Shown: positions 46,212 to 54,865 of the stretch, piece by piece | Numbering within the stretch: the stretch's first letter is position 1 | Layout of the letters: each line of letters begins with the position of its first letter | Made by a program: the position numbers and the translations under genes | From: Halonatronum saccharophilum DSM 13868 | Lineage (GTDB): Bacteria > Bacillota > Halanaerobiia > Halobacteroidales > Halobacteroidaceae | Reading direction: 5' to 3' | Assembly: GCF_000517025.1 (NCBI RefSeq) | Contig: NZ_KI912094.1 | Coordinates: 364,707-428,706 of the forward strand | Length of the DNA: 64,000 bases | Notes under the pieces: model-generated | The model's database searches: none | Seen by the model: only the letters and a program-made list of their open reading frames with translations | What the model was told of the DNA's origin: nothing

Positions 46212-48809
46212 TTAGTCTATTAGCAAACGACCAAACCCAAAACCTCGCCTCTTTTTTATCACCCTAAAAGAAACATCATTTCTTGAATGCTCATCATCTT
46301 GATTAAGAACAGATACCTCTATTCTATTATTCTCGGGTGGAATTATCCTAGAGAAGATGATTATTCGTCCTCTCTCACTTCCTAAATGCTCAAAGAACAT
46401 CACATTATAATCACTATTGATATACTCCTCTACTCCCTCAGGTGTATTGCCTATCTCTATTATTCGCACTCCATTATTCTCTACTCTTAAATACTCATCT
46501 GGTCTTAAGTTATCATTATCGATGATGATCTCAATTGCAGAAGAGTCATTAATGTTATAAGTACCCTCTTCAATACTAAATCTAATATCATACTCTACAA
46601 AACCTATAATCTTAAATATATCTTCAAACTCCACTACTTGTCTATTATTAAACTCATCTACAACCTCTATCCTAAGGCTATATGTACTCTGATTCAAAAT
46701 CCTACGTGGCTCTACAAGTATTGTATATATATTATTACTGCCATCACTATCCGGTTCACCACTTGTAGCCTGCCCTAAGATCCGCACACCGTCCCTACCA
46801 ATAAATTCAACCGTTATATTGTTGTAATCAATATTTGAAAAGTTACTAAATTGCAATTCAAAAGCAGGTTGTACTTGAGTTATTTCATATTCATCTCCCT
46901 CTCCAAGAGGTACCCTCCTGTCTGTATCGCTGATATCAGGTACATAATTTATACCATGACTCTCTCTATATTCAGGAGGTTGCCCATCAAGTATGACCTC
47001 AAACATTCTTTTAGATCTTCTCCCATCCTCTACTTGCTCTTGATAAATACTTTCTATTTGATCTTTTTTAACCCAACCATAATCTTTTCCATATAAATCA
47101 CTTAAAATATTATAATCTATCTCTTTTTCATCACCTAATATCACAATTTCATAACGACCATTTTTAATTTTTCCATCTGAAAAGAACTCTGTACCTACCT
47201 CAGTAAAGTTGGTAAACTCTTCTCTTATATATTGAGTATGATAATTTAAAGAGTCTCTTTTAACTATAAACCAATCACTACCTTCTCCTTCACCATATCT
47301 AATTCCATATATCATCTCCTGCATACCTAGAGCCTCAAAATAAAGCTCTAACCCTTGAGCATTTACTGGTTCACTCAGACCATCTCCACTATCTGTACCT
47401 ATAATGGTCTGATTAAAGGAGATATTCTGAACTCTAGGATCTGTCTGATCTATATTAAGGTAAAAGATAAAAGGACCCTCCTCATGATCATTACTACTAT
47501 TTCCTGCCATATCAACAGCAGTAACTAAAACTGCATACTCTCCTTCACCCATCTCTGCCTCTGCTCTAAAGGATTGTCGGAAATTGCGCTCATCACCTTC
47601 AATGCGCTCCTCTAAACTAGTATTAAGGATATTCATAAATTCTTCATCTCTAAAGTCATTTATATTAAGATGATCAATATCTTCTTTATTGTCAATTGAC
47701 TTATATCTTACTTCAAGATCATTTATACTATCAATACCTGATATAATATCTGTAACTCTTATTCTAAGCTGAGGATTTCTAGTTTTATAAGTTCCAAAAC
47801 TATCACCATAATCTTCACTACCTCGAGGTCGAGCTTCTATAAACGGCTTTTGATTATCCCTAACAAAATAGTAAGTTGCTTGAGAATAATCTAACATATC
47901 AGTCCCACGAGCTCTAGCTCTTATCTTAACTGCTTGAACACCAAGATTATTAACATCACCTGCAAGTATATTTATTATCTCCTCAATATTAGAATCAATA
48001 GTCCACTCTCTTTCTACATCATAGTCAGGATCATAGCCATCAGTACCTTCATAATTAAAAATGTTTTCTAATTCATTTCTATTTGAAACTTGTCTAAAAG
48101 AAGATAAATCAACTGCTCTATTACTAGGAACATCGCCAGGATCTTCATTAGATTCTCTCCATTTTAAATAAATCACCTCTGATTCATGACCTGTAAGTAT
48201 AATAGATAAAGTCTCTCCTGCTAAATCATCTGAAATATAGTGCACTTGATCCTGATCTAAATCACCAAATACATTAGTATAACTATCCAACTCAGCAATT
48301 ATTCTAGGGTTAGGAAAAGCAAGCCTCCTTTCTAAATATGCTAAAAACCTTCCACCAGCATAAAGTTCAAGTTCTTCTCCTATTCCTGGATTAATATTAT
48401 CCATTCTAATTTCAATCGTTACTCTCTCATCATCAAAATCAATGAAAGTTCTTCCTGATGTTTCAGTAGGTCTTCTAAAATAATTATTAGCAAACCCTAA
48501 ACCATTAATAGACATTTCATCTTCAATCCACTCTTTTATTGTGTCTCTATCACCCTGATCTGTTATTGTACTTAAACCATCTATTATAAATTCAATATAT
48601 GGATTCCCAGTACCAACATCCCTGAAAATAAATCTATTTCCTCCTTCATCAAAAACAGCTTCCCAAGGTGATATAGTAATACTACCAAATTGTATAGAAT
48701 CAATTAATTCAGCTTTATCATTAATACCTTCTGCCAAATTAGAAAAAATAAAAATAAAAACAATCAAAAATAAACTAATTTTGATAAATTTGTTGTTCTT
48801 TCTATTCAT
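46212..48809 (-). CDS. Large secreted protein with Ig-like domains
   Basis: 865 residues, signal peptide about 1-28 (ISLFLIVFIFIFSNLAEG). No transmembrane anchor or lipobox was seen later. Several segments have the pattern of bacterial Ig-like or cadherin-like domains: FVRDNQKPFIEARPRG, MGEGEYAVLVTAVDMAGNSS and YLNIDQTDPRVQNISFN, then STYSLRIEVVDEFNNRQVV. The C-terminus is basic (IKKRRGFGFGRLLID). It is the first gene of a three-gene run with a lipoprotein and a barrel. The role is unknown; surface structure or adhesion is possible. Confidence 0.7.
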   Translation of the reverse strand: MNRKNNKFIKISLFLIVFIFIFSNLAEGINDKAELIDSIQFGSITISPWEAVFDEGGNRFIFRDVGTGNPYIEFIIDGLSTITDQGDRDTIKEWIEDEMSINGLGFANNYFRRPTETSGRTFIDFDDERVTIEIRMDNINPGIGEELELYAGGRFLAYLERRLAFPNPRIIAELDSYTNVFGDLDQDQVHYISDDLAGETLSIILTGHESEVIYLKWRESNEDPGDVPSNRAVDLSSFRQVSNRNELENIFNYEGTDGYDPDYDVEREWTIDSNIEEIINILAGDVNNLGVQAVKIRARARGTDMLDYSQATYYFVRDNQKPFIEARPRGSEDYGDSFGTYKTRNPQLRIRVTDIISGIDSINDLEVRYKSIDNKEDIDHLNINDFRDEEFMNILNTSLEERIEGDERNFRQSFRAEAEMGEGEYAVLVTAVDMAGNSSNDHEEGPFIFYLNIDQTDPRVQNISFNQTIIGTDSGDGLSEPVNAQGLELYFEALGMQEMIYGIRYGEGEGSDWFIVKRDSLNYHTQYIREEFTNFTEVGTEFFSDGKIKNGRYEIVILGDEKEIDYNILSDLYGKDYGWVKKDQIESIYQEQVEDGRRSKRMFEVILDGQPPEYRESHGINYVPDISDTDRRVPLGEGDEYEITQVQPAFELQFSNFSNIDYNNITVEFIGRDGVRILGQATSGEPDSDGSNNIYTILVEPRRILNQSTYSLRIEVVDEFNNRQVVEFEDIFKIIGFVEYDIRFSIEEGTYNINDSSAIEIIIDNDNLRPDEYLRVENNGVRIIEIGNTPEGVEEYINSDYNVMFFEHLGSERGRIIIFSRIIPPENNRIEVSVLNQDDEHSRNDVSFRVIKKRRGFGFGRLLID

Positions 48810-49163
48810 TTATCTAGCTCCTTTCTTCATTTAAATTATCTTTTTCTATCAAAAGGTTGTACTGCTATTTGATTTTAAATATTAGATACTATATTAAAGA
48901 GATTAAATTAGAGCTTATTCTATCCCTATCCTCATTTCAAGTAAATATGATAACCATAAAAACATCTTGAGCCTTTAAAAAAGAAAACAAATCTTCAGTC
49001 TATTATTAAAATAAGCCTTCATACCATTGCCAAAAATAATTTTTTACTCTAACTAATTTGCTGAAACTTCTTTTCACCATCCTTTACATTTGATTATTAA
49101 CCTTCTTTAAATATATTCTATATCTAACCCCAAATCTCCTTTTTAGCTTTTAGCTTTATCATT
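48810..49163. other. AT-rich intergenic region, no gene seen
   Basis: It holds the leader of the 865-residue protein gene. No protein-like frame, tRNA or clear promoter was found. Short direct repeats occur but no heptad array. Confidence 0.5.
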
Positions 49164-49204
49164 AAAAAAATCAGAGTGCAGCTAAGCTGCACTCTGATTT
49201 TTTT
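49164..49204 (-). terminator. Intrinsic terminator after the 94-residue protein gene
   Basis: Arms ATCAGAGTGCAGCT / AGCTGCACTCTGAT pair perfectly around a single central base, flanked by seven A and seven T, so it can act on either strand. It lies about 13 bases past the stop at 49217. Confidence 0.85.
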
Positions 49205-49216
49205 AAATGTTTCTAT

Positions 49217-49501
49217 TCAATTTAATCGATAATAGATTCTAATTAAATTTCCCTTAGTATATAGAAATTCCACTATATCTATCCCTTCTCCTTCTTCTAG
49301 AGAATAATCTATATTATCCTCTACAAGCCTTCTAATTATATCAATAAAAGAATCAAACTTCTCTTCTAAAGCCAGTTCTATTAATTGAGACTCTTCTACC
49401 TCTACAACCTCTCTTTGAATGCTAATATTTTCGGCATAAGAGACAGGGCTTGAGAGGATAAAGAAAGAAAAGACTATTAAAAAGATACTTATCTTGCTCA
49501 T
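49217..49501 (-). CDS. Small secreted hypothetical protein
   Basis: 94 residues with a cleavable signal peptide (FLIVFSFFILSSPVSYA|E). The mature 71 residues are acidic and helical (VEVEESQLIELALEEKFDSF) and end in a beta-like stretch. No family was recognised. It lies downstream of the SLH porin gene on the same strand but is separated by a terminator hairpin and a repeat element, so it probably has its own promoter. Confidence 0.6.
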   Translation of the reverse strand: MSKISIFLIVFSFFILSSPVSYAENISIQREVVEVEESQLIELALEEKFDSFIDIIRRLVEDNIDYSLEEGEGIDIVEFLYTKGNLIRIYYRLN

Positions 49502-49519
49502 CTAATCACTCCTTTAGAT

Positions 49520-49701
49520 TAGCTGTCAGTCGTCAGCCTTCAGGCTTCAGCTAAAACCTTTAAATAAATCTTATAAAAGGCAGGAGTGCAAATCTGCACG
49601 CCTGCCTTTTATTAATAACAGCTATACCAATCACAATCCAAGCGTTGTTAGACTCTTGAGATTTGGCTGACTGCTGATAGCTGATAGCTAATAGCTGTCA
49701 A
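49520..49701. repeat. Heptad-repeat element (AGCTGAT flavour) enclosing a terminator
   Basis: Left arm at 49520-49551 (AGCTGTCAGTCGTCAGCC and on), inverted right arm at 49674-49699 (GGCTGACTGCTGATAGCTGA then TAGCTA). The spacer holds the porin terminator. The right arm ends two bases before the porin stop codon. Confidence 0.75.
49575..49610 (-). terminator. Intrinsic terminator after the SLH porin
   Basis: Arms AAAAGGCAGGAGTGCA / TGCACGCCTGCCTTTT with one mismatch form a strong GC-rich hairpin inside the repeat element, about 90 bases past the porin stop. Confidence 0.8.
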
Positions 49702-49702
49702 T

Positions 49703-51388
49703 TTAGAAGTTGATGCTAAATCCACCAGTAATACTTTGAGTATCGAAAGAAGTTTCCTCATCTGCACCAGTAAAGTCAGTTCTTTCAAGGTTAAGTGTAG
49801 CAGCAGAAGAGTCAGTTACTTTGTACTCTAATCCTGCATTAGCAGTAGTATTTCTTCCTGCTTGGTCTACTCTAGCTTCCATATCAGCAAAATTATATCC
49901 AGCATTTAATGATAATCTGTCATTTACTACATAAAGCGCACCAATACCAGCTTCAGTATTAAGAGCTCTATTGTTATCTCCATCAAAGATAGTTGCTACC
50001 TTAGCTTCTGGAGTAAATTGAATTCCAGCGAAGTTAAGTTCTGTAGCATAAGCTGCACTTAATACCTTATCGTCTAAATCGTCTGAGCTATCGAAATCAT
50101 AGATAGCTGCTAAGTTAAGGTTTCCTAGTTCTTTGTTCCCTTCAACATATCTTACTTCATTCTTAGAGTTAACTTCATACTCATAGTTACCAAATACGTC
50201 TACCCCAAAGATAGTATAAGGGTTTTCATCACTTACTTCTGCAGCTAAGATTACTTCATCTACATCATCATAGCTTTCATAAGTTACTCCTACTTCTACT
50301 TTACTAATATCAGTAGCAGCACTTAAGTCATAACCTTTTCTATCTGCTTCAAAGTCTTCATCAACTTGAATTCCTACAAAGTTAGCTGTATTTTCATAGT
50401 TACCAGCTAATCTAAAGATTCCTAGATCTCTTTGTCCACCCAGTTTAAATAGTCTTCCATTTAGATTAGAATCACTAGCTGCAAATTCACTCGTAAAGTC
50501 AATATCCATCATATTAAATTCAGTATCCATACCAGCAATTACATTTCTACCTTCTTCAGCCCACTCTGCACCTAAGAAAGCATTTAATGGTAGGTTAAAT
50601 AGACCTTCTTGCTTAGCGCCAACACTTGTTACGTCTTCTTCATCTCTTCCTACTGCTACTGTAGAGTTTCCAGCATTAAGAATAATTCCATCTATATTAT
50701 CCTCATCAGCAAATAGGTAGTCTTTCCAATCTAAATCTTGTTCATCTCCAATAGTAGCTACAAAATCTTCAGTAGTTACAGAACCAGAGATACTATCTAG
50801 TTCAAAGTTAGTTCCTTCTTCTTCAGACCCGAAGTAATTTGCAACTCCAGCTAAGCTTAAGTCAGCAATTACTCCATCCTTTTCAATATTTACATCAAAT
50901 TCTGCAAAGTGCTTGAAGAACTCTTCTGCACTGATTACTTCATCTTCATCAATATCAAATGGATTTTCATAAGCTACTTCTTCGTTTCCACCAACAGTTA
51001 CATTGCTATATTCTACACCAGTTTCACCTGAGATAGTTACAACTTCTAATCCAGCTAACCTTGAATCAATAGCTGCTAATTCATTGTCAAATTCAGCTGC
51101 TAATTGATTAATTACCTCAATTACCTCTTGGCTTAACTCTGAATTTTCATTTTCAACCTTTTCAACAACACGAGAAGTCAATACAGCAACTTGATATCTA
51201 CTTAGAGATTCTTCACCTCTATAAGTTCCATCTCCATACCCCTCAAGCAACCCTGCAGTTGCTACTTGCTCTAAAGCATCATGTGCCCAGTGATTTGCAG
51301 GTACATCATTGAAAGGATTTGCCATTACTGGCATTGTCATAGTGAACACCAACGCTAATGCTAATACTAATGTTAAATTCTTTTTCAT
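49703..51388 (-). CDS. SLH-domain outer-membrane porin (OmpM-like)
   Basis: 561 residues: signal peptide (MPVMA|NP), one SLH domain at about 24-75 (FNDVPANHWAHDALEQVATA, GYGDGTYRGEESLSRYQ), a short coiled coil to about 115, then a barrel of about 400 residues ending in F (GGFSINF). In diderm Firmicutes such proteins tether the outer membrane to peptidoglycan through the SLH domain and act as porins. D145-E156 (DIDEDEVISAEE) fits the 12-residue EF-hand calcium loop. Very clean signal, strong ribosome site (AGGGGG) and a long structured leader suggest high expression. Tandem Spo0A boxes lie further upstream. Confidence 0.92.
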   Translation of the reverse strand: MKKNLTLVLALALVFTMTMPVMANPFNDVPANHWAHDALEQVATAGLLEGYGDGTYRGEESLSRYQVAVLTSRVVEKVENENSELSQEVIEVINQLAAEFDNELAAIDSRLAGLEVVTISGETGVEYSNVTVGGNEEVAYENPFDIDEDEVISAEEFFKHFAEFDVNIEKDGVIADLSLAGVANYFGSEEEGTNFELDSISGSVTTEDFVATIGDEQDLDWKDYLFADEDNIDGIILNAGNSTVAVGRDEEDVTSVGAKQEGLFNLPLNAFLGAEWAEEGRNVIAGMDTEFNMMDIDFTSEFAASDSNLNGRLFKLGGQRDLGIFRLAGNYENTANFVGIQVDEDFEADRKGYDLSAATDISKVEVGVTYESYDDVDEVILAAEVSDENPYTIFGVDVFGNYEYEVNSKNEVRYVEGNKELGNLNLAAIYDFDSSDDLDDKVLSAAYATELNFAGIQFTPEAKVATIFDGDNNRALNTEAGIGALYVVNDRLSLNAGYNFADMEARVDQAGRNTTANAGLEYKVTDSSAATLNLERTDFTGADEETSFDTQSITGGFSINF

Positions 51389-51587
51389 AATTAATATTCC
51401 CCCTAGATTATTTATTAGTTTGATTTTTAGTATATAGAGATACCTTAGCTTAAGCTCTATAATCAGAGGGTAATATCCAAATTGAGTGGCCGTGTTTCCT
51501 CAATATCTTCTTACTCTTCTGATTATATTCTCTTTGCTAAAACATCTTTGTTAAGTATTCACCGCTCTTTAAATTATTCTCACCGGC

Positions 51588-51627
51588 TAATCTCTAGGGT
51601 TCACCTCCTTTTTTACCAGAGAGATTA
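51588..51627 (-). promoter_or_regulatory. Hairpin presenting an SD-like sequence in the porin leader
   Basis: As minus-strand RNA, UAAUCUCU (51627-51620) pairs with AGAGAUUA (51595-51588), and the loop displays AAAAAAGGAGGUGAACCC. It lies about 210 bases before the start codon and no start codon follows it at ribosome spacing. Its 16S complementarity is near maximal. This fits a 5' mRNA stabiliser (STAB-SD) rather than a translation start. Confidence 0.55.
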
Positions 51628-51659
51628 AGAGAGGATAGTACTTAAACACGAGGTTAATA

Positions 51660-51919
51660 AATTGGCTAATGCCAATTTGAGCTATGAGCTATCAGCTATG
51701 AGCCTTCAGCTAAAAACTTTAAAACAACTAAAACAAAATCATTTTCGACAAAATTCGACAATTGGAGTTAAAAAATATATGTATCAGAAACTCCTTAGAG
51801 GAGACTCGTTCTATAACAGTCTTTTATATAATCCCCACTAAGCAATCACCGATACTAAACTCATTACTTCTGTAAGCCACTTTTTTATTTTTAATTCTTA
51901 ACTCTTAATTTTTAATTGC
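51660..51919. repeat. Repeat-rich region upstream of the SLH porin
   Basis: It contains a small hairpin AATTGGCTAATGCCAATT (51660-51677), a heptad array GAGCTATGAGCTATCAGCTA and on (51680-51713), and a second array of TTAATTC/TTAACTC units (51890-51919). The two arrays differ in flavour. The rest of the 51389-52118 gap holds the porin leader and the Spo0A boxes listed separately; no gene was seen. Confidence 0.6.
51744..51760 (-). promoter_or_regulatory. Tandem Spo0A boxes upstream of the SLH porin
   Basis: Two perfect 0A boxes TGTCGAA (51760-51754 and 51750-51744 on the minus strand) are 10 bp apart, the same spacing as at the abrB promoters here. They are about 360 bases upstream of the porin start. 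A matching sigma-A promoter was not identified with confidence. Confidence 0.6.
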
Positions 51920-52118
51920 TTTATAATATGTATCTATCCATATTATAATTATTTATCTTTTATTAATCAATGGTAATTAGAACTAAATAAGATCAATTAC
52001 TTTCAATGAAAAAAGTTTTTGCCCTTCTCTTAAAATTCATTATCAATACTAACTAGATTATAGTTGTTTTTTTAATATTAATCAATGGTAATTGATAGTA
52101 AAAATTTAAATCTATACA

Positions 52119-52148
52119 TAAAAAAACCCCCAAGTAAGTACTTGGAGG
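52119..52148 (-). terminator. Intrinsic terminator after the 371-residue barrel gene
   Basis: CCTCCAAGTA / TACTTGGGGG forms a 10-bp stem (one G-U) with a T-run of eight on the minus strand, 20 bases past the stop. Confidence 0.8.
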
Positions 52149-52167
52149 TCAATTAATATAGATTTAA

Positions 52168-53283
52168 TTAAAACTTAAGATTAACTCCTGCCATTATAGA
52201 TAGTTCATCGTCATCCTCATTATCTCCACCGTAGATCTCATAGCTAAGCTCTGAGATAAAGGTTAAATCTTGGCTTAATGGCATCTCATAAGTTGCATAT
52301 GGCTTAAGAACAGTTTCTGAATAGTCTACTTCCATAAAATCAAGATCCAAATCATACATTCTATAAGTAAAATCTGCACCTACATTAAGGCCAGGAAGAG
52401 ACTCTACTTCCATCTCTACATAAGGCTTAATTCCAAAAACAGTTAGTGAAATATCACCTTTCGTCGCATATACAAATAGTTGGTCATCATCATATTCATC
52501 AATTGCAGTATCAAAATCAATTCCACCCATAACTCCAAAAGTAAATGCTCCTTCTACTTTCTCTAACTTAGGAGTTACTTCTAAAGTTATAGTTCCATCA
52601 TCAGCATCAGTATGTTTGCTATATTCTAAGCTATTATCAGCTACAAGAGTAGCACCGTTTCCTAGAACAGTATCTACATTATAGAAAGCTTCAAGACCTA
52701 ATGTCTTATCATCGAAATCAAATTCAAACTCAGCATCTTCTAGTTCATAGTCAGCTTTAAATCCAGCAGTTGCATCTTGAGATACTGCTAATTCATACTT
52801 AACAAATGGATTAATTGTTACAGTATCATCAGACTCGTCTCTAATTACAAAGTTATTATCAGACCCTAAAGTCCAACCAGGAGCTAAATTCATCGCATAG
52901 TCTCCATAAAACTTAATAGCATAATCATCTTCATAATCTCCAACTTGATCTCCAGCTTGGAACATAAAGTCATCATCTAAATCACCCATCACACCTAAAG
53001 TGAAGTTTTCAACTCCAGTATACTCAAAATTTGGGCCAACTCTAAATAAAAAGTCGCCATCATCATTTCTTTCTACATTAAATAGAGAAGTTAATTCCAT
53101 ATCCTCCGGCATATCAACAAATGCTAACTCTCCATCAGCAAGTATTAAATTTACTTCAGAATCACCATCTACAACATCAACCTCTACTTTAGAATCTAAT
53201 TCACCTTCTACAGCTGCAAAAGCTGGTACAGCCAATGCTAAAACTAAAGCCAAAACAATCATTACAGAAAATTTCTTTTTCAT
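52168..53283 (-). CDS. Predicted outer-membrane barrel protein, paralogue A
   Basis: 371 residues with a signal peptide (VLALAVPAFA|AV) and an acidic, strand-rich body ending in aromatic F (MAGVNLKF). It is clearly paralogous to the next gene: shared DMELTSLFNVE, RVGPNFEYTGVENFTLGV, GDLDDDFMFQ and INPFVKYELAV. The many Asp/Asn-rich turns suggest a barrel with acidic loops, in keeping with a halophile. No named family was recognised. It has its own promoter, so it is not only a read-through product of the paralogue. Confidence 0.8.
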   Translation of the reverse strand: MKKKFSVMIVLALVLALAVPAFAAVEGELDSKVEVDVVDGDSEVNLILADGELAFVDMPEDMELTSLFNVERNDDGDFLFRVGPNFEYTGVENFTLGVMGDLDDDFMFQAGDQVGDYEDDYAIKFYGDYAMNLAPGWTLGSDNNFVIRDESDDTVTINPFVKYELAVSQDATAGFKADYELEDAEFEFDFDDKTLGLEAFYNVDTVLGNGATLVADNSLEYSKHTDADDGTITLEVTPKLEKVEGAFTFGVMGGIDFDTAIDEYDDDQLFVYATKGDISLTVFGIKPYVEMEVESLPGLNVGADFTYRMYDLDLDFMEVDYSETVLKPYATYEMPLSQDLTFISELSYEIYGGDNEDDDELSIMAGVNLKF

Positions 53284-53329
53284 TATTATTTCCCCCTAAT
53301 TATAATCTTATTATGAACCTTCAAAATTA

Positions 53330-53359
53330 ATTATAACCCAAAACATCAATTTTTGTCAA
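53330..53359 (-). promoter_or_regulatory. Sigma-A promoter of barrel paralogue A
   Basis: On the minus strand TTGACA (53359-53354) and TATAAT (53335-53330) have an 18-base spacer. They lie about 45 bases before the ATG at 53283, which follows AGGGGGA. Confidence 0.8.
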
Positions 53360-53401
53360 ATATTTTATTTATATCATTAACTAGAATATCTTGAATATAA
53401 A

Positions 53402-53429
53402 AAGCTTCCAAGTTTAAACTTGGAAGCTT
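53402..53429 (-). terminator. Palindromic terminator between the two barrel paralogues
   Basis: A perfect 28-bp palindrome (AAGCTTCCAAGTTT with its complement) starts 17 bases after the stop of paralogue B and ends in T-rich sequence. The T-run is short, so efficiency is uncertain. Confidence 0.65.
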
Positions 53430-53445
53430 AATAAATTAGATTCAA

Positions 53446-54570
53446 TTAAAACTTGTAGTTAACTCCTACAGTAACTTCATATTCTCCATCAAAATCAATG
53501 TCATCTAAGATAGTGCTTAACTCATAGCTAGCTTCAGTAAAGAAAGTAGTATCTTGAGCTAAAGGCATTTCATAGTTAACATATGGCTTGATAACAAGCT
53601 CAGTATTATCAATCATATCAGAAGCATCTCTACCATCATTAGCTTCTTTTGAAGCAGTAAGGCTATTTTCTGAACCTACAGCTACACCAGGCATAAGAAC
53701 TACTTCATAATCAGCATAAGCCTTAGCAGCAAAGTGAATACCATCAAAGTCTGGCATAACTAATAACTCATCATCATCATAATCATCATTATCCATAGCA
53801 CCAGTAATACCCATTGTAAAGTTCTCTACACCAGTATACTTAAGGTGAGCCGAGATAATTAAATCAGTTTCAGAATCATCACCATCATGTGTAAACTCAA
53901 GGCTATTATCAGCAGTAAATGTTAAATTATCTGCTAATACAGTATCTAGATTAAAGAATGGCTCAAAAGTAAATTCTGTATCATCAAAATCAAACTCAAA
54001 TTCTTTATCGCCTAATTCGTAATCAGCATTGAATCCAGTAGTCATATCCTCTGCTACTGCTAACTCATACTTAACAAATGGATTAATTGTTAAAGAATCA
54101 TCTTCTTCATCTCTAATTACGATATTATTTTCAGAACCTGCAGTCCATCCTGGAGCTAAAACCATTTCATAGTCAGCAAAGAACTTAATTGCAAAGTTTT
54201 CTTCACCATCATCAGTCTTACCCTCATCAACTTGGTCTCCAAATTGGAACATAAAGTCATCATCTAAGTCACCAATAACACCTAAAGTAAAGTTTTCAAT
54301 TGCAGTGTACTTAAATGACGGGCCAACTCTAAAAAGCAAATCATTATCGTCATCCATCTCTACATTAAATAAAGAAGTTAATTCCATATCTGCTGGCATC
54401 TCAGCAAATACAACTTCTCCATCAGTAAGTACTACAGTAGTTTCTGCTCCATCTTCTCCTTCTTCAATTACAACTTCTGAAGTTGCTTCTCCTTCTATAG
54501 CAGCAAAAGCTGGAACAGCCAACGCTAAAACTAAAACAAATGTAAGTAATACAGAAATCTTTTTATTCAT
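53446..54570 (-). CDS. Predicted outer-membrane barrel protein, paralogue B
   Basis: 374 residues, signal peptide (LALAVPAFA|AI), acidic strand-rich body and C-terminal F (VTVGVNYKF). The first 200 residues align closely with paralogue A; the later part is more diverged (MITGAMDNDDYDDDELLV-like acidic turns). Its leader contains the hairpin-presented SD-like block shared with the SLH porin. Probably an abundant porin-like protein; substrate unknown. Confidence 0.8.
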   Translation of the reverse strand: MNKKISVLLTFVLVLALAVPAFAAIEGEATSEVVIEEGEDGAETTVVLTDGEVVFAEMPADMELTSLFNVEMDDDNDLLFRVGPSFKYTAIENFTLGVIGDLDDDFMFQFGDQVDEGKTDDGEENFAIKFFADYEMVLAPGWTAGSENNIVIRDEEDDSLTINPFVKYELAVAEDMTTGFNADYELGDKEFEFDFDDTEFTFEPFFNLDTVLADNLTFTADNSLEFTHDGDDSETDLIISAHLKYTGVENFTMGITGAMDNDDYDDDELLVMPDFDGIHFAAKAYADYEVVLMPGVAVGSENSLTASKEANDGRDASDMIDNTELVIKPYVNYEMPLAQDTTFFTEASYELSTILDDIDFDGEYEVTVGVNYKF

Positions 54571-54645
54571 TATTATTTCCCCCTAATTATATTCTTATTT
54601 TAGAATTTTAATTTGTAACATATAGTCTCTCATAAAATAAAATTC

Positions 54646-54676
54646 TGGCTTATGGGGTTCACCTCCTTTTTCGCCA
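54646..54676 (-). promoter_or_regulatory. Hairpin presenting an SD-like sequence, paralogue B leader
   Basis: UGGC (54676-54673) can pair with GCCA (54649-54646), with AAAAAGGAGGUGAACCCC in the loop, about 85 bases before the ATG and close to the likely 5' end of the transcript. Downstream AGAAUUUUA and UAAAAUUCU form another stem. The SD-like block matches that of the SLH porin leader over at least 16 bases. Confidence 0.55.
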
Positions 54677-54865
54677 ATAATAAACACTATATCTTAATTT
54701 CTACAAAGACTAGATTTCTCCTTCTTTTTTCAGAATGTTTTTTAATATTTTTTTAATGTTTTTAATAAAAAAAGAATTTTAATTTAGCCTTACATCTTAT
54801 GTGGGCTTTGTAGAGGTGTTATCCTTTTGAATATATCTGTTGCCTTTTGATTTATTCTTTAATTG

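Noticed and set aside
51389-51660. Porin leader considered as a known riboswitch (c-di-AMP ydaO, guanidine ykkC, S-box)
   Set aside because: Short similarities such as GGAGGTGAACCC and ACACGGC exist, but the diagnostic conserved cores and their order are absent; kept only as a structured leader with an SD-like loop.
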